From positions 11,672,822-11,736,821 of the forward strand of contig NC_135570.1 in assembly GCF_964340395.1 (NCBI RefSeq): 64,000 nt of DNA, written 5' to 3'. The notes beneath the pieces were generated by a model. That model saw only the letters and a program-made list of their open reading frames with translations. It ran no database searches and was not told the origin of the DNA. Shown here one piece after another: positions 20,816 through 32,600 of this stretch. This stretch comes from Glandiceps talaboti. Lineage: Eukaryota > Hemichordata > Enteropneusta > Spengelidae. The position numbers and the translations under genes were made by a program. Numbering within the stretch: the first letter of the stretch is position 1; each line of letters begins with the position of its first letter.

Positions 20816-21180
20816 TAGTACTATTTCCAACACCATAGGATACTATTTCTGACACCAGCTATCAAATATTATTTCCGACACAAGCTATTGAATATTATTC
20901 TGACACCACCTATGAAATATTATTTGTGATACCAGCTATGTAATATTTCTGACACAAGCCATGGAATATTCTTTCCAACACCAGCTACATATTGTTTCTG
21001 ACACCTGCTATGGAATTTTATTTCCAACACCTGCAACTACACAATATTTCTGACACCAGCCATGGAATATTATTTCTGATACCAGCTATGTATTATTTCA
21101 GACACCAGCTACATGATATTACTTCCGACATCAGCTATATAAAATATTATTTCTGATACTAGCTATGGAATATCAACATC
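20816..21180. repeat. Degenerate ~26-bp minisatellite
   Basis: About 13 imperfect copies of a unit reading roughly TATTTCYGACACCAGCTAT followed by GGAATAT. The copies vary from about 22 to 28 bp. No coding sense. Confidence 0.85.
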
Positions 21181-23713
21181 AGCTGCACTATAATATTTCC
21201 TACGTGAAGTTCCTGAAATGCATGTTTGTGTGCATTGACTACTATAGTGTGTTTTGTAGACAGTTATGTATGAAGATTGAAGTATGAAGTTGTCCATAAC
21301 TAGATTTATGGGTATTGTTGCTTGTTCCTGTGTTGTCATTGTGACATCTTTGATACATGTTCGTATATGTTGCATTTTTCACAACAAGGGAAGCCAGAGT
21401 TGAGTTTTCTGTTCGTTAAATTATAGTTCATCTGGAGATATTCCAAGATCATTGTTCAAAACTTTTGGGACTTAAAATTGCATGGTTCTGCTGTTGTCTT
21501 CTGCACTGTACAATACCTTATCCACAACTCTCCCTGATTGGTATGCTTGGAGGTTCCTTGTTTTATATTATTATAACTTTTTCAATAAGCCATATTTCTT
21601 CACATTTTAAACTTATCTATTTCTTTTTCAATATTATGTAGCATAAGTATACAACACATAATATTTGAAAAGAAATCTCTATAGTGTTGTCTGAAATGCC
21701 CCACACCAGTAACTAAATCAAACACATGCTTTGAATAAAATACTTCTCAGTGTCAAAGTATCGCCAACTTAGTAGTCAGTTGGTATGATGGCTTTCAATA
21801 TGTAAGTTTCTGTTGTTACAGCTATTCAGAAAAAATCCATATCTTTGTAGGATCATAACAGGTACATAAGTTTTCCTTAGTTTTGTTGCACATATTCTGC
21901 GTGTCTTTCATGAAAGCCTGTTTAGTACAAACCAGAGTTGTGGATAAAATATTGTACAGTTCACTGCCGTGTGACAATGTGTCAGCAAACAGAAGTGATA
22001 ACTGTGTCTATGCTTTGCACTAAAATGTCATCTGTATTTTAGTGTGGTGAACCATTGTGGAGGATTGGTATTGTTGGTCAAGTCAAGTGTGATAGATTCC
22101 TTTAACGTGAAATGATAGAGAGAGAGAGAGATTGTATATAATCTGGTCAGTGAAATGTCTCATACTAAGCCACATCAATCATAGTATTTATCGTTCTTGT
22201 ATGATTATTTTAAACATTTTATATCATATATATATTAAGGAATTGTATAGATAGGTTTACAAGTAATGTGAGGACTGAAATCTAACAAATGCATATTCTA
22301 GATTATCAGGAATTCAAATCATTTCTGATTATTTAGTAACATCGGGTTCAACAGTAAACAGGTTGTCAACAAGAACCAATGTACAGAAATTCTGTTTAGG
22401 CAGACATGATTTCCACATTACATCTTTGATTATCAAAACTTTTCCTTTATTTTTCTCAGTTGAAATCCTTGAAAGCACTCAGTGGTTACAATATGTATTA
22501 TTCCCCCACAACTTGTGACAAGGCCAAAACTGCCATTTGCGCCTGCACGTTCCTGTATTAGAAGGAATTGGTGGCAAAAGGGTTAACCTTAACTTACTAA
22601 ATCAATGATTGAAGGTTTTTATATATTGGCCATGACCCAGTTTAGAATTTGCAGCTTTACACAGGACAAATGAATCCATTCATCTGGAAAGTGAGGCCAG
22701 AATAAAACAATTTAACCAAAAAATGCTGATTAGTTGGAGGGGGGGGGGGGGGGCACCAGGTGTGCTACATATACTAAATTCACAGTACTTCCAAGTGTTT
22801 CTTGTAGAGATAAACAGAATAGAAAATACTTGATAATTCATGATGCAGTAAATTGCATGAGTGAAGGTACACAACTGTTTTGGTATCGTGTCTGTCATAG
22901 AGGGGACAGTAATTCTGGTAATTGGTTTTTACAGTACTCAAACTCCTCAGTGTAGGTACAAGTAGGATTGAAGACCACAGTTACAAACCACTTTGTGTTG
23001 GTAAAGAAATTTTGCAGTAATGCTTCATTACTATTATGTGTAACAGCAGTGACAATGAACCACTTTCTGAAACTTCCCAGAGATTTCATGATTGTTTCCA
23101 CCTTATTAGACATCAAGTCTTTCACAACAGAACAAAATAGTTGCTTTCATTCAGGTTACATTCATCATGTTCATGTTTAGTCTTCGATAGTTCACTGGCA
23201 TGTTATCTGTAATCATGAACATTACATTTTGAGTATATTTTTATACTCTTATCTACATTGCTTGACATGTTTTCAAAGATGTGGTTGCAGGAGAGGGATG
23301 CACAAGAATAGTATGGAAACCATTCAGGGAAAAGTAGTCCGGTAGATAGTTTTTCAGTAACCTCAGGAAGACAGATGTTAATTTTGAGATTTCATATTTT
23401 ATTGGTTTCATCATTTTCAATGAAGAGTTGATTGTTTATGATTGTTAATAAATAGTTTTTTGTTTAAATCTGCAAAAATTTGTTTGTTTTCCAAACAGAA
23501 GGTAAACTGTAGTAGTAGTAGTTGATGTTTTGATAAGCTAACCTCCTGGAACTTGGTAACTGAATTTACAAATTACCCCTGACATTTAATTGCCCATTCG
23601 TTAATTTACATGTAAACAGACACGTTTAATGAACAACTACAGATTGCAAGTTCTTTATTTTCATTCCAGATAAATACATAAAAATGCTGACCGTAGTTAC
23701 AATCCAGTGAATT
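21181..23713. other. Gene-poor stretch
   Basis: I found no supported gene. There is a GA run near 22122 and a G-run of about 15 at 22739-22753. Unknown-function short frames have no recognisable motifs. Confidence 0.55.
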
Positions 23714-24031
23714 AAAGTGGCCATATGGATGAGGATTGGGGTTTTTATTTCAGATTTTTATTTTATAAAACAATTCTATCATGGCTTCTAACTTGAAAAT
23801 CAATGTGAAACAACATTGAAAAATTCTGTGTTGCAACTGAATACATTGCAAAAAGCTAATGCATATTGTAACAAAGATTTTAGACATTAATCTTTTGCCA
23901 TTTATTGAGTTACAAAATAGGACTTGGTGTATGTTGTTTCACATTGATTTCTCAAGTAGGAAGCCATGATAACATTATTTTATAAAATAAAAAGCCAAAA
24001 TAAATACCCAATCCTCATCCTCATGGCCACT
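23714..24031. repeat. MITE-like element with long terminal inverted repeats, copy 1
   Basis: The left end AAAGTGGCCATATGGATGAG is mirrored at the right end (AATCCTCATCCTCATGGCCACT). The complementarity runs well over 100 bp inward, including ATCATGGCTTC / GAAGCCATGAT and TCAATGTGAAACAACAT / ATGTTGTTTCACATTGA. No ORF. This is a non-autonomous DNA transposon. Confidence 0.88.
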
Positions 24032-26388
24032 CCAAGAGACTTCTTACATGCAGTGATATTTACAATATTCAAAATACTTTGAAATGAAGATCCATATTCA
24101 AGATAAGTAAACATCATCTGTTAGAGAAGACATAATTCTTCCAATTCCTCAAGTTCAAGGGTCTGTTAAGTCCATTCAAGTTTCAGTACATACTAGACAA
24201 GAACTGGTGTTTACACAGGAAGTAAAAGTACATGAACTGAAAAATTGATCAAATTTAATGGCTGCCAGCCTGAAATATTCCTCATTGTGGATGCTTACTT
24301 AATTGCCTCTCCATTCACAAGGCAATTACAAGACGACTCACGACAAAACTCGCCAACAAAATGATATTTCTATAAATACCTTGTATCTAAGTACATATGA
24401 TGACTGCTATGAAAAGTGGATATACAAGTTACCCAATAGGGAACTTGTAAATCTATCTTGAATGTCCTGAATGGGGAAACATTGCGATATATATGACTTG
24501 TAATAACAATCTTGTCATAGTCTTTGAAACCACAAATCTAGTTTTGGTAACCCTGGCCATTGTAGGCGAGTTATGCTATCAATTGACCCAGGTTGGGTAT
24601 TGTGATAACTTCAGATAATCCCAGTTCTTTGCATGAATACCATGTTACCTACTGGCACAACTGAAGAACACCAGCCCCAATATAATGTGTATGGTTGAAC
24701 ATGCGTTACTCACAAAATGAAGGAGACGCATGCATAACATTAAGGCTAGGGTACAAACTATAATGCTGATGAAACAGTACAGGCTTTATCCGATACCAAA
24801 TTGATTTCTTGTGGAAGGCCCAGCACTCTTCAGATGTGCCACAATTCATAGACTGGGGAAGTGGGTATTATCTTGCTTCTCAATGCCAATATTTCTGCAT
24901 GTATTGTTATTCAAGGATTTCACAAAATATTCTATCTTTTATCCGTTTTTGATTTTTCACTTCATAAAAACTATGACACCTGCAAATATTTTATAATTAT
25001 CAAAGTGATAAAAATATTTGTACATTTTCACAAAACAAAAAATTATACTTATACGTGGAAATGGAGCAATTCTTTGAGAATAAAGAATAGGACAGTGAAT
25101 TCTATGCTATTTTATTACATCATAGACGTGGTCATTCCAACGCCTATGGTCAAATTTGGAAAAATACTTGAGAATCTTGCATTCCACTGCAATGTCAAGA
25201 GTTGAGAAAGTAATGTTCATGTGCTGCTTTACATACTACTGCCCTCACACTACCAAGTGATAATGCTTTTGTTTTTCTATATCTAAAGCACAAAATGTTA
25301 AAAAGCTCGATGGCAAAACAAAATATTTCCAATGTGTTCAACTTTTGAACTAAACCAAAATAACACCCCATACGTCACAACATCTACATGGTGTGATCTG
25401 AAAGACCTTTGTCAATTCAGTCTATCACTCTGACATTTCTAGTGACCAATCAAAACTTTAAAAGTGTTCTCATTATAATTACTCCTAATATTATCAAAAG
25501 CTACTGTGCTATGATTACACTTTCACAAGCCTGAGCATATTTTACTGCTGATACAACAAAAGCGTGTGATTTTACACACTGATGGATGAACTTCAGTCAA
25601 AGGAAGATTTAGTAAAGGGGGAAAAACCACTTATGGAAATAAAGACATTTTCATAAACTTTGGAATCCAGAGTCATTTTATGATTTCACATCACATAAAT
25701 GTATTGTGATTATCAAGAAATACCAAATTGAAACTTCATTTCATCATTGTTTTCCCCATAGGCCTTAGCATGCATGCATACATATATATGTATGTATTGG
25801 GTAAACACTGAATCTTCAGGACTATATATCTAAAAGTAATAAGAACTTGGAGTTGTGAATATTGAGTGTGCATCTAACATGAATGTCTGCAAGTCTCATG
25901 AAGTAACAGTGAACCACTATGAGAACAATGAAAGCGAAATAGTTTCAATTTGGTGTTTCTTGGTAAAAGTGAAATTTATGTGATGTGAAATCATGGAATT
26001 ACTTCACAGTTTATGGAAATACATGCGTGTCTTTATTTTCTGGAATGGATATCCCTTTTAATAAGATATCAAATATTAGTGACTCAATTACATGACATAA
26101 TGTCATTGAATCCCATGCAATGTTTGTATAAAAGCAATTTGCATAAAGCAGTGGAAATGATGTACAAGCCCAAAAATGTTTTAACTTGCCACCAGACTTG
26201 TTTGCAAACAAGTACAACTCATACAGTCTACTTTGACAAATTTATACAGAAATTCTAACTTCTGTTGGAAGTGCTAAGATGAAAGTAAAAAGTTTGAAGA
26301 CATTGTGACTGAACTAATAATCCATATTGTGTGTGTTTGTGCATCTATTTGTATGTTGCAGTTAGCCACTCTGCTTTATAGATTGTGT
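24032..26388. other. Gene-poor AT-rich stretch
   Basis: I see no supported gene, RNA or repeat cluster. The 114-codon frame at 24861-25205 is hydrophobic and lysine-rich, with A/T-biased codons and no motif. I treat it as chance. Confidence 0.5.
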
Positions 26389-26895
26389 GTGCCATCAGAG
26401 TCTGTCTGTGTGCCATCACTTGCAACCACAATCAGTCTGTTTGCCATCACTTGCAACCACAGTCTGTCTGTGTGCCATCACTTGCAACCACAGTCTGTCT
26501 GTGTGCCATCACTTGCAACCACAGTCTGTCTATGTGCCATCACTTGCAATTACAGTCTGTCTGTGTGCCATCACTTGCAACCACAGTCTGTCTGTGTGCC
26601 ATCACTTGCAATTACAGTCTGTCTGTGTGCCATCACTTGCAACCACAGTCTGTCTGTGTGCCATCACTTGCAACCAGTCTGTCTGTGTGCCATCACTTGC
26701 AACCACAGTCTGTCTGTGTGCCATCACTTGCAACCACAGTCTGTCTGTGTGCCATCACTTGCAACCACAGTCTGTCTGTGTGCCATCACTTGCAACCACA
26801 GTCTGTCTATGTGCCATCACTTGCAACCACAGTCTGTCTGTGTGCCATCACTTGCAACCACAGTCTGTCTGTGTGCCATCACTTGCAATCATTGA
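26389..26895. repeat. 31-bp minisatellite (about 16 copies)
   Basis: The unit is CAGTCTGTCTGTGTGCCATC followed by ACTTGCAACCA, 31 bp. Copies are near perfect, with a few variants (TATGTGCC, CAATTACAG, one shortened copy near 26675). Because 31 is not divisible by three and the unit has no stop in any frame, all three forward frames stay open across the array. The resulting ORFs (26305-26895, 26385-26948, 26387-26926) are artefacts of the repeat. Confidence 0.95.
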
Positions 26896-27252
26896 TTCTG
26901 TCTGTGCTATCACTCGTATTCATTGATTTTGTAGAGAAATTGCCATGACACATATAGTTCTTTACAAAACACATTCTGAAAATTGTTCAAATTTTCAACA
27001 AAATCTTTTCACTTGTGCTATGGGACAAACATTCACATGTGTGGTGGAGACTTTGATATATTACTTGTTTGGTTATGTGTCTACACAGTGCTTAGACAAA
27101 TAACACACACAATAATGTGTTGTGATGTATATATCTAAACATAAAAAATAAATGATTATCAAAAATATGAGCTGAAGATCTCAAATGGCAGACAAAAAGA
27201 GTAAATTTACAATAATTGAAAATAACTAAGGAGGACATTATTGTACCGTTCT
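26896..27252. other. Intergenic, nothing recognised
   Basis: AT-rich sequence with no coding, RNA or repeat signal that I can support. Confidence 0.5.
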
Positions 27253-27767
27253 ATTAAAGTAACACAGTCTGTAACTGGGCCCCATTTTGGCAAGAGTACA
27301 AAATTCAAATACAACACACTCAAACCTATTTAGAAGCTAATCTGAGCTACACAATGTGAGAGAGCCTTGGAACCTAAGATTATCCTGTTTTCTGTATTTA
27401 TTAGTAACCAAACAATTATGTCATATTACTGTATCCTATCTGAATATCTAGTATGCAAATTGAGAGACTTTCAAGTCAAGACTTGAAACATACCTTTCCA
27501 CGACAGCCTACGTGTGACAGTATTTATAGAATTGTGTCGGTAAGCATTGCTTGATGGATATGTCCTTCAACATGCTTTTAAAGTTACTAATGAAAATTTC
27601 TACTCGGTCAAAACATTTCTTGGAAACAAATCTAAAATTTTGCAGACACCAGAATCCCTGAACATTTATTCTTGCATGTTTTCAATAGGTGTTGGAAAAA
27701 AGATATTTCAGTAAAAAACGAAAGTAACCACCAAAGACAATAAAGTTACAGACTGTGTCCCTTTAAT
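27253..27767. repeat. TIR element with ATTAAAG...ACACAGTCTGTAAC ends
   Basis: The left end reads ATTAAAGTAACACAGTCTGT AAC. The right end is its inverted counterpart, GTTACAGACTGTGTCCCTTTAAT. The ~515-bp interior has no coding potential. The same terminal sequence is the core of the tandem array at 53137-53640. Confidence 0.75.
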
Positions 27768-28081
27768 GAATTATATCATGTGCTCTGCACTCTTGAGGTA
27801 TTTACAATGCATTTCTCAACTCTTTTACAAGTAGATGTGAGGAAGTCAGACTTTTTAAGGGGAACAACAGTGAGACTGATTTTCTCTTGGCAGCATTTCT
27901 TACACTTAAGAGACTCAGAAAAGTCATTGTCACTAATTCTGTGGAGTACGAACAATCTATTTTTAAAATAGAATCATATAAATTGGCAAATCTGGTTCTA
28001 AAGAGACTTGCTGTGCTGTACACTGGGTGAGGCATTATGGGAAGTAAACACAGTTAGGAGTTTAACATCTCTTGAAATAAT

Positions 28082-28191
28082 AGTCTGTAGGATACGTCAT
28101 GACGTTCTGCCCTCACCGGCCTCCTCTCACACATGGTAGGGGTTGGCCCCGATGTGTGAGGGCGCCCCATCACGGCATACCTTACAGACGA
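28082..28191. repeat. Short MITE with 10-bp target-site duplication, copy 1
   Basis: The 110-bp element is largely self-complementary. It starts AGTCTGTAGGATACGTCATG and ends with CGGCATACCTTACAGACGA. It is flanked on both sides by the direct repeat TTGAAATAAT (28072-28081 and 28192-28201). GC content is far above its surroundings. A 9-11 bp duplication is the hallmark of Mutator-like elements. Confidence 0.88.
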
Positions 28192-29527
28192 TTGAAATAA
28201 TTGCCCAAGCATAATTTAAGCTTGGGTTTTAGAGATGTAAAGTTTCTAACCTCGTTTACTTCCTACGATGCCACCATCACTTTAAAGAGCTTCAAGAAAT
28301 AATTTCTTACGACAAACTCCATACATGGTTGAGAAGACTTACAGAGTCAAAAAAACACAAAAATCTGGCATGAGACTTATGTACATGATCAATGTTAAAT
28401 TTCAAATTATATGCTACTAATACTTGTGTACTAAGTACACATTTATAAAGAAAACCTTTGACAGTGATTCCACCAAAACTGTAAAACAAAGACTGGAGCT
28501 GGCCATTTTTTCTGTTCAACTTCCAAATACTGTAAACTTAGATATTTTTGCTACAAGAAAATCTTGTAATTTTACAGTCTTCTGCTTGTTCGAAAAGACT
28601 AATTTTTACTAATTATCAGACTGGTATATTGTGTTCATGTACAAGAAGACATTTTAGTCACTACTTATTTTTACTAATTACCAGACTGGTACATTGTGTT
28701 CATGTACAAGAATGCATTTTAGTCACTACATATTTTTTGCATTTTTTCCAGCAAAATAAGCAAAAATAAGTCTTTAGCAAAACGTTCCAGGTTTACAGTA
28801 CATTAGTACAGAATTAAAATCCAATCGTTTTAATTTGATATTAGTATAACATTTCAAATTTTGTTACTGGAATACTTTGACCGTACTACTTGGCTTGTAT
28901 GCGTTCAGAAGATCTAGAAGGTCATAATGTATTGAGAGTATGTAGGTATCTTGAAATATTTCAGAGGTTTTTTTTGTGTATTTCAGGGTCTGCTATAATA
29001 AACATTCATATCAGACTGTATGAATAGGTAGGATTGTCATTTTGTGGTCAAGTTTAGAACGGCTCTTTGAAACTTTTCAGACTGCAGTCTTGATACTAAT
29101 ACAAATCATTCGCATATTTGTGGCAGAACCTGTAATCAATGATAATTGATATTCATGTTCTTGAAGACATGCTACATTATTTTCAAAAAGGATCCGGAAT
29201 CTTTGGCAAACAGTTTGCAATTCTCTAATTACATAACAGTGAAACTTGACGAGATTCAACAAAAAATTCAGAATAAAGTATCTGAGTAACTCATATCTAC
29301 GATCTGCAAAAAATTCATACGTTTTGACAAATACTAGTGACTAGTACATATTTTACCAAAAAAATCTCTAAGTCAGCTATGGTCAAAAAATGAAGGAAAA
29401 ATTATGAGTAAATTATTTTAAATTTCATATCTTTGTACTTCAGTTTTGGGGGAATAATTGTCAATGACTTAATAAGGGTTAAATACATATTCCTCATTTT
29501 TCATTGTATTAATAATTTTTCTACTTC
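28192..29527. other. Intergenic stretch downstream of ZDHHC6
   Basis: This probably includes the ZDHHC6 3' UTR (minus strand). A direct duplication of about 60 bp occurs at 28608-28740 (TACTAATTATCAGACTGGTA and a second diverged copy). No clear polyadenylation signal could be assigned to the minus strand. Confidence 0.5.
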
Positions 29528-29669
29528 CTATATGTCCTTCTTCTCTTCCCCTCCTAGATTCATGCCATTATCATAGACTTCCTTGGCACATCGCCGTGGA
29601 AACCATCCTCTCATTCTATGCTTGCCATCGTCATTCCCAGCGATAACTTTATCACCATATAGCCAATAC
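29528..29669 (-). CDS. ZDHHC6: ZDHHC6 exon 9 (SH3-like end, KKDI tail, stop)
   Basis: It completes Lys339, then encodes YWLYGDKVIAGNDDGKHRMR, GWFPRRCAKEV and the tail GGEEKKDI before TAG. The last four residues fit the KKXX COPI-dependent ER-retrieval rule. The human protein ends KKNR. Confidence 0.94.
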
Positions 29670-32600
29670 CTATATAAGAACAAATGAGTTTAAATGCTTG
29701 GTTAACTACTATTAATAACATACTTCAATACATTCATGTCATACTAGACAAAATGTACTATTGCTAAGGGACAATATCAGACAAGTTCAATAAACGAACT
29801 TTGTTCATTTAGAACCCCCGCCCTCCCCAATATGAACATTCAGAAGTCTGACATTGTCACATTTATATATGGTGTATAACCATAGTAAAAATTGTAGAGG
29901 TCACACTACTATGATCAATACAAATTTAAAAACATGGTTATCACATTGATATACTAATCAGAAACCCAGCACTGTACATCACATTAGCAGCAAATTTTTA
30001 ATCAACTTATCAACATCTCAGTAGTAAATACAGAACCTTTTGTCATTGAAGGCATTAAAGTTTTCAAAATTTGGGTAAAGTGCGAAAATGTAGTCCAGCA
30101 ATCACATTGATGCCAGACCCCCTATCTCCCTAAATGAATGGTGTTTGTTTACTGAGCTTGTGTGACATTTTGCGATCATCTCTAGAGGTAGCATTACACC
30201 TCGGGAACAAATTTCCCTAAAAACCAAACTTCTTTAATTCTCTCCAAACTGTTGCAATATGAAAGCTTGTCCCTGGTCCTTTTGAAATCATAAAAGAAAT
30301 TTGGGGTTTGCCATCTTCTTTTCAAGGAAATCGACAATCATATATTTTCCCATAGATTTATTACAAACACTTTATTCAGAGGCCATATTGGATTCTAAAA
30401 TGACTAAGCTTGGACATCAGTTGACCTCTAGTTAAGAACTTTCTACAGTAACCCCAGATTTTTTCATTGATTTCAATTGACAATGGATTGGAGTTTTCTT
30501 GACCATAGTTAGAATTTTTTCTGTGAGGGTACATTCTATGTTGATACTTACTTTTTCCATCTGGTAACTAGTACTTTGTCACCCTTAGATAGCGGTATTC
30601 TAGGTTCATCTGTACACGGTACACTTATAAAGGTATACAGTCCTTTAGTGAGTGGAAACACATAGCCACTGTAACCTTCTACCACTGTCAATTCCATCTA
30701 CAGAGTGATAATATATATATGCATATAGAAAGAAACCAAAATAACTATGGGCACTAATGATGTGAGTGAAGTGGTGTGACATGAGTAAATAAACAAATAA
30801 ACAGTGATTTTACAACTAAACTTGTGGCAAAAAACTCTATTAATTACTAACGTTTCTGGTGCAGTGTGAATTAGTATTAGTGCCATGGAGTTTGTGGTTT
30901 GCTTAACATATTCTGCCCATTGACATAAGCATTTTGAAAAATAATCATGCAGCACTCCATATAAAGACTGAGATACTACCCCATCACACACACACACATT
31001 ACTGAAGAAGATTGTTTATACTGGATTAGTGGATAGTTCTTTTATTTTGTTTATGACATCAACACAGACGAGGTCAAGAGAACCCATACAAAACCAATGT
31101 TATTCATGAATATCAAAGACTTCATTCTTACAAACAGCCTTTAAATCAAGCCCAGTAATATGATTGTTTTGAACCCTGCCTACAGTGCTAAGAGGTGAAT
31201 GACCTCACCACAAATACAACCTAATAATACTTCACTGGTAGAATTTACAAACAAACCTACCGTTCTATTTCTCTTCTCTTCTTTTTGTACCAGTTGTTCC
31301 ACCTACAAGCAAAATATTTAAATTGTTAAAATACAAATGATCGGATATTTTACATCTTAATCAGGTCTATTTTATCTATAGGTAGTACAGTAATAAGTTG
31401 AAATTGTTATTCTTTGGAGTGCGGATTTTGGGTGCAGAACCCCCCCCCCCCCCCCCACCCCACCCCCCCAAAAAAAAATTGATAGGATATACTGCACTAT
31501 ACTGTGTGTACTGCTAGAAAAATATGTTTACCCATAGTGATTTAATACTGTGCAGGGTGTACATGCTTGGCTTGTGCATGGTATAGTTAGATATTATTCC
31601 CTAATATTTTCCATCATTCAGCCAAGGAACATATGCATGATCTATGAATCGACAAACTCATAGTGACAAACCCTTAGGTCACAAGTATTTTCCAGCTGAA
31701 TGAAGAAAAATATTGGGGTATAATATAATTATACCTCCTCAGGCATAATTTATGAAATATTGTGGAGAATAACGGCAATCTGAAATGTTTTGATTTATAT
31801 TGTGAGCAGCTAAGAATCAGTGACATAGTCACGAGTTGTCTTGACATAGAACGACCAGGGTATACAATCCATATTTTCTGTTCAAAGACAATAACTTGGC
31901 TTGCGCATGGTATAATGATTTTTGTAACTTACTGTAAGTGTATACTGGTGACAGCCTTCCACTACAGGCCATTCTATTCCATCACCCTTTGGAGTAGCCT
32001 GCCAAGTGAACACTTCTTGTAAGTTCCGTTTCCATCCCATATTATATGGAAAGATGAACTCGTCCTCTCTAGGTCTATCAGCCTTCAAAGAAACACAACA
32101 AGGGATATTTTTAAAACTATTTTAAAAAATCTAGAACAAATGACTGAAACCCCAAAATAAGAAATACCATATAAGAACAAGTTTGATGATGTAAATTGAC
32201 AATAGCTTTTTAGATTGTAACCGTTTGGACTGTGGTCTTGTAGTAAAACCTTGGATCTGCACTTTGGGGCCAATGAAGCTAAAAAGTAATGAGTACCTCT
32301 GTCTGGGACCCTCAAGCTAGCAATCTCAGGCTAGCAACCTCAGTGGCAAACTTTAGTTGTATTTAAGTATACAGAATAGCCCAAGGAGTCTAATAGTTAG
32401 ACTATTTGGACCGTGGACATTTCATTTGCCCATGAAACATCTGACCAAAAGGTTCCACCAATTTCTGACAGAGCACATTTATAATTATCATACAACATGG
32501 TCATGGTGTAGATCTTCCATTTCCGATTTGAATTCTATATTATATGCAAATAGTTATGCACATTTCCATGTTACTGATATGTAAATTACTATGCAAATTA

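Noticed and set aside
26305-26948. Three overlapping Cys/His-rich ORFs of about 180-196 codons
   Set aside because: All are frames of one stop-free 31-bp minisatellite. No coding bias and no reason for three-frame translation.
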